The position numbers and the translations under genes were made by a program. Under the pieces are notes generated by a model. It made no database searches, had not been told where the DNA came from, and worked only from the letters and a program-made list of their open reading frames with translations. From Sideroxydans sp. (GTDB lineage Bacteria; Pseudomonadota; Gammaproteobacteria; Burkholderiales; Gallionellaceae), in assembly GCA_027310665.1 (NCBI GenBank), contig DAIDAJ010000059.1, forward strand, positions 1 through 55,324: 55,324 nucleotides of DNA. Reading direction: 5' to 3'. The stretch's first letter is position 1. Every line of letters starts with the position of its first letter. Shown piece by piece: positions 32,710 to 40,455 of this stretch.

Positions 32710-32736
32710 TATATTGAAAAACAATGGGGCGGTCAA
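32708..32736 (-). promoter_or_regulatory. Sigma70 promoter of the dcw cluster
   Basis: On the minus strand TTGACC (32736-32731), a 17-base spacer and TATAGT (32713-32708) form a near-consensus promoter about 40 bases before the mraZ start. The first MraZ box overlaps the -10 hexamer. Confidence 0.85.
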
Positions 32737-32930
32737 GGCGGAAAACAGGATTTTTCTTTACGGGACAAGGAGTTAGCGCACTTAGTTAATGCAAAACAAA
32801 TATGCTTATAAAGCAATGGATTGCGCAAGTAAGCTAAAGTTGTTTGTGATGGAGTGCGGGATATTTGGGCGATTTGCCCTGATTTCGGGCCTCAAATTTA
32901 TCGAAGCCCAACTGGACTACAAAAGCAGGT

Positions 32931-33345
32931 GAAGCCAGCCGGTAAGCCGGGTTCTGTCGTGGACAGTCATTCCTCTAGGCGTTTCGTTACCTTACGCTCA
33001 AGCAACCTACCCGCTGGCGACGCGAGCCACGTCATAGCCAGCCTATTTGGTCTTGCTCCGGATGGGGTTTACCCTGCCACTGATGTTGCCATCAGCGCGG
33101 TGAGCTCTTACCTCGCCATTTCAACCTTACCTGCGCTTCCCCAATCATCACAGTGGCTTTCGCCCCTGCTCTTCCTGGGTGACTTTGCCGCCCTTGCGGG
33201 AGGCGAAGTCAACACATCGGCGGTATATTTTCTGTGGCACTTTCCATCGCCTCACGGCGTCCGGTCGTTAACCGGCATCCTGCTCTGCGGAGCCCGGACT
33301 TTCCTCTGCACAGCATCAGTGTGCAGCGACTGTCTAGCCAGCTTC
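32931..33345 (-). ncRNA. rnpB: RNase P RNA (M1 RNA, type A)
   Basis: The minus strand starts GAAGCTGGCTAGACAGTCGC, like the E. coli RNA. It contains GAGGAAAGTCCGGGCTCC, AGAGCTCACCGCGC, CCGGAGCAAGACCAAATAG, and TGACTGTCCACGACAGAACC near the 3' end. The terminal 5' and 3' decamers pair with each other, allowing G-U. The length, about 415 nt, is normal for a bacterial type A RNase P RNA. The ends are estimated from this pairing and may be off by a few bases. Confidence 0.96.
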
Positions 33346-33378
33346 GGAACAGAGTCTATCACGAAGCGATAGGCAGGA

Positions 33379-33597
33379 TTATTTGGCTTTGTCCTGTAAG
33401 GCCTGCCCGGTCTTCTCCAGCGCTTTGCCACTCTTTTCCAGCGTCTCGCTGCCCAACTGTTTGGCACGGTCAACCAGCGATTCTTTTGCAAACGGGTTGG
33501 AGAGCAGCGGCCTTTCACGGCCTATATTGACGCCCAATGCCATCCCTATGAGTACACCGATCACCAAACCGACCAGCATGATCTTAAGTTGTTTCAT
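33379..33597 (-). CDS. Small membrane protein of unknown function
   Basis: The 72-aa product has one N-terminal glycine-rich membrane helix (IMLVGLVIGVLIGMALGVNI), then a charged amphipathic tail with repeated Lys-rich turns (EKSGKALEKTGQALQDK). I recognise no characterised family. It lies directly upstream of rnpB on the same strand, about 33 bp from the RNA 5' end, and after ppx. The clear helix and ATG start favour a real gene. Confidence 0.7.
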   Translation of the reverse strand: MKQLKIMLVGLVIGVLIGMALGVNIGRERPLLSNPFAKESLVDRAKQLGSETLEKSGKALEKTGQALQDKAK

Positions 33598-33650
33598 CTA
33601 TGCGATCCTCCTATTGGTTGCCGATATTTGCTACAACGATGAACCCTTCC

Positions 33651-35126
33651 TCATCCTTCGACCACTTGCATGCTCACGCCGAGGCCTTTCCATTGCTTCA
33701 TCTCTTCCAGAAGTGCAGCTTCAGTGAGCGGATTCTGCACCAGCCAGCCCGGGGCCAGGACCAAGTGGAATTTGGTGCCGCTGAAACGCCCCTGCATGGC
33801 AGGCAGCTCGACATCTCCCCGATTGCGATAGATAAGTGCCGCAAGACGCAAAGCCATCACCTCGGCCAATTTTTCCTGCGTGTCCAGCTTGCCGCGCAAC
33901 TTTTCCAGGCCGCCCCGATGCGCCAGTGCCAACAGACTCAAGTGGCTTTGTTCGGTTTTCGAAAAGCCCGGCATGTCGGCGTTGGCCAGGATATACGCAG
34001 TGTGCTTGTGGTAACCGCTATGCGCGACGCTGATGCCGATCTCATGCAGGTTCGCCGCCCAGTTGAGCAGGTGCGACTCTTCTTCGCCCAACTGACCTTC
34101 CAGGAATTGCTTCGCCAGGAAATCCGCAAGGTGCGCGACTCGCGTTGCCTGGCGCACATCGACATGATAGCGGCGCATGAACTGCTGCATGGTGACTTCG
34201 CGCATGTCATTGTGATGGAAGCGACCGAGCAGGTCGTAGAGCAGACCTTCGCGCAAGGCGCCTAGCGCCGGCTGCATATGATCGATGCCAAGCTCGCAAA
34301 AGGCCGCGTACATGATGGCGTAACCGCCGGCCAGCACCGGGATGCGGTCCGGCTTCAGTCCTGGCAAATCGAGTTTGTTTACGTCGCCCGCCTTGAGCAA
34401 TTGGACCCGCAGCTGCTCCAACCCGTCGAGCGTGAGGCCGCCCGAGCTATAGCCGTTTTGCTCGAGTATGTCGCATAACACCCTCGCACTGCCCGAGGAA
34501 CCGAACGCAACGTTCCAGTGACCTTTGGAAAATTCGGATGCGATGGCCTGCACTTCGCTGCGAGCAGCCAGTTCGGCCTGTTTGAGGTTGGACTTGTTGA
34601 TCTTGCCGTCGGGGAAAAATCGCACGCTGTAGCTGACGCAGCCCATGTACAGGCTTTCAAGCTTGAGAGGCTGCAGGCCATTACCGATGATGAATTCGGT
34701 GGATCCGCCGCCGATGTCCATCACCAGCCGCTTGCCCGCCGTTTGCGGCAGGGTGCGCGCCACGCCCAGGTAGATGAGGCGTGCTTCCTCGCGCCCGGCG
34801 ATGACGTCGATGGGAAAGCCGAGCGCCGCCTCCGCCTGTTGCAGGAATTCGGGCGCGTTCTTGGCGACGCGCAAGGAATTGGTACCCACCGCACGTACCG
34901 CCTCGCGCGGCAGACCGCGTAACCGCTCGCCAAATTTCTGCAGGCAGGAAAGCGCGCGTTGTTGCGCCGGCTTGTCGAGGCGCTTGTCTTCCGTTATGCC
35001 GGCAGCCAGGCGCACGGCCTCGCGCAAGCCGTCCAGCATGTACAGCTGGTCATTCTCGACGCGGGCGATTTGCAGGCGAAAACTGTTTGAACCGAGGTCG
35101 ACTGCGGCAAGGATTGGTTGTTGCAC
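33651..35126 (-). CDS. ppx: Exopolyphosphatase (Ppx/GppA family)
   Basis: Ppx removes terminal phosphates from polyphosphate. The product is 491 aa. Motifs of the ASKHA phosphatase fold are AAVDLGSNSFRLQIARV near the N-terminus, LVMDIGGGSTEFIIG, and the C-terminal HD-like half with LHEIGISVAHSGYHKHTAYI. The start is a GTG at 35126, six bases after the phoU stop, so the two are co-transcribed. A GppA-type pppGpp activity cannot be excluded. Together with PPK2 elsewhere in the window it points to active polyphosphate turnover. Confidence 0.93.
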   Translation of the reverse strand: MQQPILAAVDLGSNSFRLQIARVENDQLYMLDGLREAVRLAAGITEDKRLDKPAQQRALSCLQKFGERLRGLPREAVRAVGTNSLRVAKNAPEFLQQAEAALGFPIDVIAGREEARLIYLGVARTLPQTAGKRLVMDIGGGSTEFIIGNGLQPLKLESLYMGCVSYSVRFFPDGKINKSNLKQAELAARSEVQAIASEFSKGHWNVAFGSSGSARVLCDILEQNGYSSGGLTLDGLEQLRVQLLKAGDVNKLDLPGLKPDRIPVLAGGYAIMYAAFCELGIDHMQPALGALREGLLYDLLGRFHHNDMREVTMQQFMRRYHVDVRQATRVAHLADFLAKQFLEGQLGEEESHLLNWAANLHEIGISVAHSGYHKHTAYILANADMPGFSKTEQSHLSLLALAHRGGLEKLRGKLDTQEKLAEVMALRLAALIYRNRGDVELPAMQGRFSGTKFHLVLAPGWLVQNPLTEAALLEEMKQWKGLGVSMQVVEG

Positions 35127-35132
35127 AGGCGT

Positions 35133-35840
35133 TTATTCGAGAACTTCGCGTTCGATCTCTTCCACGGTCACATGACGCACATCGCGCCCTTTGACCATGT
35201 ACACCACATATTCCGACATGTTCTTGGCATGGTCGCCGATGCGCTCGATGGCCTTGGCCACGAACAGGATCTCCAGCGAAGTGGAGATCGTGCGGGGATC
35301 TTCCATCATGAAAGTGATCAGATAGCGCATGATGGCACGGAACTCTTCGTCCACCAGCTCATCCTGCCGCACGACCTGGGCGGCAGTGGAAAGATCCAGG
35401 CGCGCAAACGCATCCAGCGATTTGCGCAACATGTCTAGCGCAATATCGGAAGCATGCTTGATCTCGTTGTAACGGGGCAGGTGCAAACGTTCCTTCTGGG
35501 ACAGCAACTTCGCCATGCGCGCGATCTTCTCCGCTTCGTCGCCGATGCGCTCCAGATCGGTGATGGTCTTGATCACGGTCGTGATCATGCGCAGATCACC
35601 CGCCGCAGGCTGGCGACGAACCAGAATGCGGTTGCAGCTTTCATCGATCTCCACTTCCATCGCGTTCACGCGATGATCGTCCTCAATCACGCGATTCATC
35701 AAACCCACATCGCCGGAAAGCAGAGACTCGACCGCCAGACGAATCTGGCTTTCCACCATGCCGCCCATCTGCAACACCCGGGCGCGAACCGCTTCCAGCT
35801 CCGCGTCGAATTGTTTCGAGGTATGTTCGCTACCGACCAT
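35133..35840 (-). CDS. phoU: Phosphate transport regulator PhoU
   Basis: PhoU links the Pst transporter to the PhoR/PhoB system and restrains phosphate uptake. The product is 235 aa, made of two three-helix PhoU repeats (about residues 20-110 and 120-215). The metal-binding pattern is visible as LERIGDEAEKIARM and IERIGDHAKNMSEYV. It is first in a two-gene unit with ppx. Confidence 0.96.
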   Translation of the reverse strand: MVGSEHTSKQFDAELEAVRARVLQMGGMVESQIRLAVESLLSGDVGLMNRVIEDDHRVNAMEVEIDESCNRILVRRQPAAGDLRMITTVIKTITDLERIGDEAEKIARMAKLLSQKERLHLPRYNEIKHASDIALDMLRKSLDAFARLDLSTAAQVVRQDELVDEEFRAIMRYLITFMMEDPRTISTSLEILFVAKAIERIGDHAKNMSEYVVYMVKGRDVRHVTVEEIEREVLE

Positions 35841-35910
35841 GATTATTCCTTAAATATTGCTGCAAATGACGGATGCTACGGCTATCCCGTTAAGGTTTTG
35901 TTACGCCGCC

Positions 35911-36576
35911 TCAGGCGGTGAGCGTCTTGACTCCATCCGCCGTGCCAAGCAGCAACACATCCGCCCCGCGCCGCGCGAACAATCCATTGGTCACCACGCC
36001 GGCCAATTGGTTCAATGCGGTTTCCAGCTCCACCGGGTTCATGATCTGCAGATTGTGGACATCCAGGATGACATTCCCGTTATCGGTGGTAAAGCCTTCG
36101 CGCAACTGCGGCTGGCCGCCCAGTTTCACCAGCTCGCGTGCAACGTAGCTGCGCGCCATGGGAATCACCTCGACGGGCAGCGGGAACTTGCCCAGCACGT
36201 CCACCAGCTTGGAAGCATCGCACACGCAAATGAACTTCTTGCTGGCCGCCGCCACGATCTTCTCCCGTGTAAGCGCTCCGCCACCGCCCTTGAGCATGTG
36301 CATGTGCTTTGTGATCTCGTCCGCACCGTCCACATATACCGGCAGCTCGCCGGCCTCGTTCAGTGACAGCACTTCGATGCCGTGTCCTTGCAGCCGTTTG
36401 GTGGAGGCCTCCGAACTGGCGACTGCCCCGCGTATCCTGTTTTTGATCTTGGCCAGTTCGTCGATGAAGAAATTGGCCGTGGAACCCGTGCCCACCCCCA
36501 CAATGCAATCGTTCGGTACGTAAGCGACCGCTGCCTGGGCCACCGCGCGTTTCAAATCATCCTGTGTCAATGCCAT
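35911..36576 (-). CDS. rpiA: Ribose-5-phosphate isomerase A
   Basis: RpiA interconverts ribose 5-phosphate and ribulose 5-phosphate. The product is 221 aa. Conserved motifs are [15 protein letters not shown] (substrate loop), YVDGADEI and [17 protein letters not shown] with the catalytic Glu. It ends 70 bp upstream of the phoU start on the same strand. With zwf and the transketolase fragment it forms a pentose phosphate neighbourhood. Confidence 0.97.
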   Translation of the reverse strand: MALTQDDLKRAVAQAAVAYVPNDCIVGVGTGSTANFFIDELAKIKNRIRGAVASSEASTKRLQGHGIEVLSLNEAGELPVYVDGADEITKHMHMLKGGGGALTREKIVAAASKKFICVCDASKLVDVLGKFPLPVEVIPMARSYVARELVKLGGQPQLREGFTTDNGNVILDVHNLQIMNPVELETALNQLAGVVTNGLFARRGADVLLLGTADGVKTLTA

Positions 36577-36717
36577 CGTTTATCCTGGTTCGCAAATATC
36601 GGTAATATTGTTTCGTGCGGGGATTATTGCAGGAATTCGCTAAATTAGGAACCATCCCGAGTCTTTCCATCAAACTCTTTCCAAACGGGCGGTTTGCCTT
36701 TAGGATGCGTCTGCCGT

Positions 36718-36793
36718 GGGGGTGTAGCTCAGTTGGGAGAGCGTCTGGTTCGCAATCAGAAGGTCGTCAGTTCGATCCTGATCACCTCCACCA
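36718..36793 (+). tRNA. tRNA-Ala(CGC), with encoded CCA
   Basis: The 76-nt sequence folds into a complete cloverleaf. The acceptor stem GGGGGTG/CACCTCC has the G3:U70 pair that identifies alanine tRNAs. The D-arm is AGCTC..GAGC, and the anticodon loop TTCGCAA gives anticodon CGC, reading GCG. The T-arm is GTCAG-TTCGATC-CTGAT. The discriminator A and CCA are encoded (36790-36793). It is divergent from rpiA and convergent with zwf. Confidence 0.96.
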
Positions 36794-36872
36794 GTTCAAG
36801 ACTTCTTTTTCGCCGATACCCGGATTGTCGCGTCAAAAGCTTTCCCGACAGCGTGAAGTTGTTGCGCAACTT

Positions 36873-38285
36873 TCATTTCTTCACCTTCTCCGGCACAGGA
36901 TTGTGCCAGCTGCCATCTGCCGCAATCAGCTCATCGGCCTGTTTCGGCCCCCAGCCGCCGGGCTTGTAGGGGTGAATCCGGTGATGCGCATCGAGAACCG
37001 GATCGACCACTGCCCAAGCGGCCTCAACCGCATCCTCACGCGTAAAGAGCGCACCGTCGCCGGACATGGCATCGCTCAGCAGCCGTTCGTAGGGCAGTTC
37101 CGCTCCCGGATGCTCATCCAGCAAAAATAGCTCGCGCTGGTCGCCAACGAATTCCTTGCCTGTGCGTTTGACCCGTGCGGCCAGCGCGACAGCGGAGTCG
37201 GGAGAAAGACGGAAGCGCAAATAATTGGCTCGCCCGCCTGCCGGGTCCGAATCGTCGAACAGTCTTTGCGGAGGCGGCTTGAGCTCAACCAGCACCTCGG
37301 CTGCAGTCGTCGCCAGACATTTGCCGGAACGCAAATACCACGGCACCCCCGCCCAGCGCCAGGAATCGATGAACAGGCGCAGGGCGCAGAACGTCTCGAC
37401 TTCCGAGTCTTTCGCCACGCCCGGCTCCTTGCGATAACCAGTGTACTGGCCGCGCACCACGTCGTCGGGCACCAGGGGGCGCATGGCCTGGAACACCTTG
37501 GCCTTCTCGTTGTGGACGGCACCAAAGCCCTGGTACGCAGGGGGCTCCATGGCCAGCAACGCGACGATCTGGAACAAGTGGTTCTGGATGACATCGCGCA
37601 GGCAACCGGCACTTTCGTAAAACGCGCCGCGGCCTTTCACGCCGAAATCCTCGGACAGCGTGACCTGCACGCTCGCCACGCAGTCGCGATTCCAGATCGG
37701 CTCAAGGAAGGAATTGGCAAAACGGAAATAGAGGATATTCATGATCGCCTCCTTCCCGAGATAATGGTCGATGCGGAAGATCGAGTCCTCCTCGAACACC
37801 GACAGCGCGATGCGATTCAGCTCGCGCGCCGAGGCCAAGTCGCGTCCGAACGGCTTTTCCACAATGACGCGCGCCTGATCGGCCAGTCCCGATGCACCGA
37901 GGTTTTTGATGACGGTGGCGAACAGCGCGGGCGGGATGGCGAGGTAATGCGCCGGACGCCGGGCACCACCCAGCTTTTGTTTGAGCATGCCGAACGTCTC
38001 CGGATCGTTGTAATTTCCGGACACATATTGGAGTTTCGAAAAAAGATGATCGAGCGCGGCCCGATCATCGATCTTGCCGGCTTGCCTGATGCTGTCCCTC
38101 ACCCGTTTGCGCAGTTGCCCCAGGGTCAACTTCGAGGAGGCGACGCCCACCACGGGCACATTGAGAACGCCGCGCCTGGCCATCGCATACAGCGCCGGAA
38201 AGATCATCTTGTGTGCGAGATCACCGGTCACACCGAAGATCACCAATGCATCGGCCGGGGTCGTGCGGCTATGTTTGCTGCCCAT
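36873..38285 (-). CDS. zwf: Glucose-6-phosphate dehydrogenase
   Basis: Zwf oxidises glucose 6-phosphate to 6-phosphogluconolactone with NAD(P). The product is 470 aa. It shows the nucleotide loop VIFGVTGDLAHKMIFPALY, the substrate signature RIDHYLGKEAIMNIL with catalytic residues, and VIVEKPFGRD. The ATG at 38285 has AGGTGA a few bases upstream; earlier in-frame codons have no such site. The final residues KPGGWGPKQADELIAADG are typical of the end of the family. Confidence 0.97.
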   Translation of the reverse strand: MGSKHSRTTPADALVIFGVTGDLAHKMIFPALYAMARRGVLNVPVVGVASSKLTLGQLRKRVRDSIRQAGKIDDRAALDHLFSKLQYVSGNYNDPETFGMLKQKLGGARRPAHYLAIPPALFATVIKNLGASGLADQARVIVEKPFGRDLASARELNRIALSVFEEDSIFRIDHYLGKEAIMNILYFRFANSFLEPIWNRDCVASVQVTLSEDFGVKGRGAFYESAGCLRDVIQNHLFQIVALLAMEPPAYQGFGAVHNEKAKVFQAMRPLVPDDVVRGQYTGYRKEPGVAKDSEVETFCALRLFIDSWRWAGVPWYLRSGKCLATTAAEVLVELKPPPQRLFDDSDPAGGRANYLRFRLSPDSAVALAARVKRTGKEFVGDQRELFLLDEHPGAELPYERLLSDAMSGDGALFTREDAVEAAWAVVDPVLDAHHRIHPYKPGGWGPKQADELIAADGSWHNPVPEKVKK

Positions 38286-38659
38286 GTCATCACCTGTTTT
38301 TCTTCTCGTCATGATCGCCTGACTGCTTGCCGTCAACTTGGTTCAATATCGGTACTATGCATCATGGAACCGGTATGTGACTTCAATGATGCTCTCTTTC
38401 CTGAGGAATGCCTGTTCGGCTACTTTCAACCCGGATTGTCCATTGAAAAAACCACATCATTCCGGCCCTTCGATAAACTCAGGACAGGCTGACCTTCGAT
38501 CAGGCCGGAATCCAGCTTGATCAATAGTTCCGCGTAGCAGGCAAAGTCGTCCCACTGCGTGGGGTTTAGTTAATCAACTGGATACCGGCCTTCGCCGGTA
38601 TGACGGCCCGATGGACTATCTGGGTTCAACCCGGCATTCCCCTGAATTCTTTTTCATCT
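38286..38659. other. Gene-free stretch upstream of zwf with two repeat types
   Basis: This 374-bp region has no convincing gene. At 38466-38490 lies CCCTTCGATAAACTCAGGAC, part of a widely dispersed intergenic repeat type. At 38498-38605 lies a degenerate copy of the palindromic repeat that is intact at 47891-48011. The zwf promoter should be near 38300-38380; I see no clear -35/-10 pair. Confidence 0.6.
38498..38605. repeat. Degenerate copy of the palindromic repeat found in the ATPase operon
   Basis: The left end CAGGCCGGAATCCAGCTTGAT and right end AATCAACTGGATACCGGCC are near-complements. The centre has TCGTCCCACTGCGTGGGG, matching TGTCCCGCGTTCGCGGGG in the other copy. The right arm also folds on itself (TACCGGC-CTTC-GCCGGTA). 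Order and spacing match the 47891-48011 copy. Confidence 0.75.
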
Positions 38660-39197
38660 TCATTTGGTGGGGGCTTTTTTTCGAATTTCTCGTTCTGCCT
38701 GTAGCCAATCCTGATCCGCATGACCATCGCTGTAGCCATGATGTTCATAGAGCTCATAGGCTCTTGTGGCGATCTGCATCCGCAGAGTGGCCGGCATCCC
38801 GGCAATTCCCGCCGGGCGGCGCCAGTTGATGAGCACGACCTTCACCACTTCGTTCACGACCAGGCACGAGACCGCCGCGTAGCCAAAGATCGCCAGCGCC
38901 TCCCACCAAGGCACGGGCGCGAGACCCGGAAGGCCGACGAACATCAGGGAAGTGCCGATGAGCGTTTCTGCGACGACTGCAGCCACAACCAGCTTGCTCG
39001 GCATCGTCATCCAGAACCAGCGGCGCTCGCGCGCTGAAACGATGGAGAGCGCTGCAAAGTAGAGCAGCGTCAGGAAACTGAAAGTGTAGAGTCCACTTTC
39101 ATCACTGCCCAAGCCGAAACGCGACCAGCCGAACCACAGGGCAAGAAGCGCTTCGGCGACCATCAAGGTGCCCAGCACAGCTGGCAACGACAATGAG
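38660..39197 (-). pseudogene. C-terminal fragment of a plasma-membrane-type P-type ATPase with DUF2934 tail
   Basis: The frame encodes only the last four or so helices of a type III (proton-type) P-type ATPase. Visible are LGWSRFGLGSDESGLYTFSF, LYFAALSIVSARERRWFW and a final hydrophobic pair. Phosphorylation (DKTGT) and nucleotide domains are missing, so it cannot pump. The tail ATRAYELYEHHGYSDGHAD followed by QDWLQAEREIRKK is a DUF2934 domain. The homology begins abruptly at about 39187-39197, where the upstream sequence turns into RhuM. An ATG at 39220 could start a short protein, but the piece is best read as a remnant. Confidence 0.85.
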
Positions 39198-39503
39198 GTA
39201 ACCGATCGAGATGATGGCATCGAGGTTGTAGTGGTTGGTGGCGTAGGGCTTGCCGTCGGCGGCAGTTATCCTGAATTTCCGGATAACTGAATCGTCGCCC
39301 AGTTCACCGCTGGAAAAGATGTTCTTCAGGTGCTCGCTGACCGTGCGCACATCCACCGCAAACAGCTCTGCCATCAGCTTCCGCGTCAGCCAGACGGTTT
39401 GGTCTTCATAACGCGCCTCGATGCTCTGCTCACCGGCCGGAGCGGTGAAGATCAGAAATTCGGCGGTGCTATTGCGAATCAGCTTACTGTTGCTATCAGT
39501 CAT
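39198..39503 (-). pseudogene. N-terminal fragment of a RhuM-family protein
   Basis: Residues 1-102 match the conserved start of RhuM-type proteins: IEARYEDQTVWLTRKLMAEL, SEHLKNIFSSGEL, then HYNLDAIISIGY. After IGY the homology stops, and the frame continues out of family to 39102 while another frame becomes a P-type ATPase. Full RhuM proteins are about 330 aa, so about two thirds are missing. RhuM proteins are common in mobile or defence-type islands. The start ATG at 39503 and its codons are intact, which suggests the break is a deletion fusion. Confidence 0.82.
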
Positions 39504-39530
39504 GGTGCTGCTCGTGTTTTTGCGAGGATA

Positions 39531-39829
39531 TTAAATAGCCTCATTTGTTACCTTGGTTTGCGTCAGGATTTTGTCGCATTCCAAAATGACATATTCAGGA
39601 ATGGTGTCAAATTTCGCGGGATCAAGCTGACTAATGAATTCATTCTCGATGTGGTAGGTTTCATTGATGAACTTTTGAATCACGGAATTTTTGACATCAA
39701 GCCCAAGCAGGCGAAAAACCTGAAGTTTTTCATACCCATTTGCACAAGAGTCATACAACGATCTCAGGCTGTTGATGTCAGCGATTTGATTCAAAAGATC
39801 AGGGTATGAAAAATCAACCAAAGGGGCCG
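39531..39829 (-). pseudogene. C-terminal fragment of an unrecognised protein
   Basis: About 97 codons, AT-richer than the surroundings, encode a helical segment with LLNQIADINSLRSLYDSCAN and KFINETYHIENEFISQLDP, ending before the RhuM start by 27 bp. I do not recognise the family. The 5' side is fused to the truncated transketolase at about 39830, so its own start is lost. An ATG at 39860 would make a chimeric 109-aa product whose first ten residues come from shifted transketolase codons. It may be the upstream partner gene of RhuM in the original island. Confidence 0.6.
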
Positions 39830-40141
39830 CTATGGATGTCCCGGTGTCTTGCTGCCCCATTGGCGGAATTGCCGGATATCGTCCAGCGAGAGATCGTAGC
39901 CGGTCAGGTGCAGCAGGCTATAGAGCAGTGCCGAATCGTGTCCGGCCGAGAGGACGAAGCGGTCGCGGTTGAACCAATGCGAATTGCGCGGGTTGAACCT
40001 GAGCCAGCGTGTCCACAGCATGTAGGCCATCGGGGCTGCGCCGAGCGGCAAACCAGGATGTCCGCTGTCTGCCTTCTGCACCATGTCCACCGACAGGAAG
40101 CGCAGGGTGTTGATGCATTGCTGATCGAGTTTGCCGAGCAT
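39830..40141 (-). pseudogene. N-terminal fragment of transketolase
   Basis: The frame starts with an ATG behind GGAGACAACC and gives the usual transketolase N-terminus: [55 protein letters not shown] and [12 protein letters not shown]. It then stops after 103 codons at a TAG made by the junction. A full enzyme has about 660 residues, so the thiamine diphosphate and sugar sites are mostly gone. This is probably a second, now broken, transketolase of the carbon module. Confidence 0.88.
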
Positions 40142-40455
40142 GGTTGTCTCCTGGGTGAACCTGAATCCTGCAGGTGCGATGCAACTGCCCCTTCGATACG
40201 CCAGCTATACGGGCTACTGGTAGAACTACTAGCCACTCGACTAAGCAGGCAAACAACGCCAACCAAGTCGCTGGTTATCAGGGCGAACGGCTACCTCAGC
40301 TATCGGGTGATCCACTCCGTTCGTGCCGAGTGCCTTGCGCAGCATGGTGTATCGAGGCGTGAACGGAGTGCCAGCTGAGGTTTCAAGAATGAACACACCC
40401 GCGCCAGCCCTGTGCTATCCCTTTTACGTCTTCTGCGACAGTTTCTGTCTTCGAA
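40142..40455. other. Gene-free stretch with a long hairpin repeat
   Basis: This 314-bp gap between the glycogen phosphorylase stop and the transketolase fragment contains no convincing gene. CACTCCGTTC (40313-40322) and GAACGGAGTG (40361-40370) are perfect inverted copies, with GTGCCGAGT and ATCGAGGC inside. This resembles the CCGTTCGTGC-type element at 7684-7716. The ribosome binding site of the transketolase fragment lies at its start. Confidence 0.6.

Noticed and set aside
32854..33372. A 172-codon open frame on the plus strand
   Set aside because: It runs antisense through the whole RNase P RNA; the RNA signature and pairing explain the sequence, and the translation has no protein family features.
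36718..36793. tRNA-Ala as an integration site for a mobile island
   Set aside because: No integrase and no direct repeat of the tRNA 3' end is seen near the decayed genes at 38.6-40.1 kb.
36842..36872. Small stem AGTTG/CAACT between tRNA-Ala and zwf as terminator
   Set aside because: The stem has only five pairs and is followed by three T, too weak to call.
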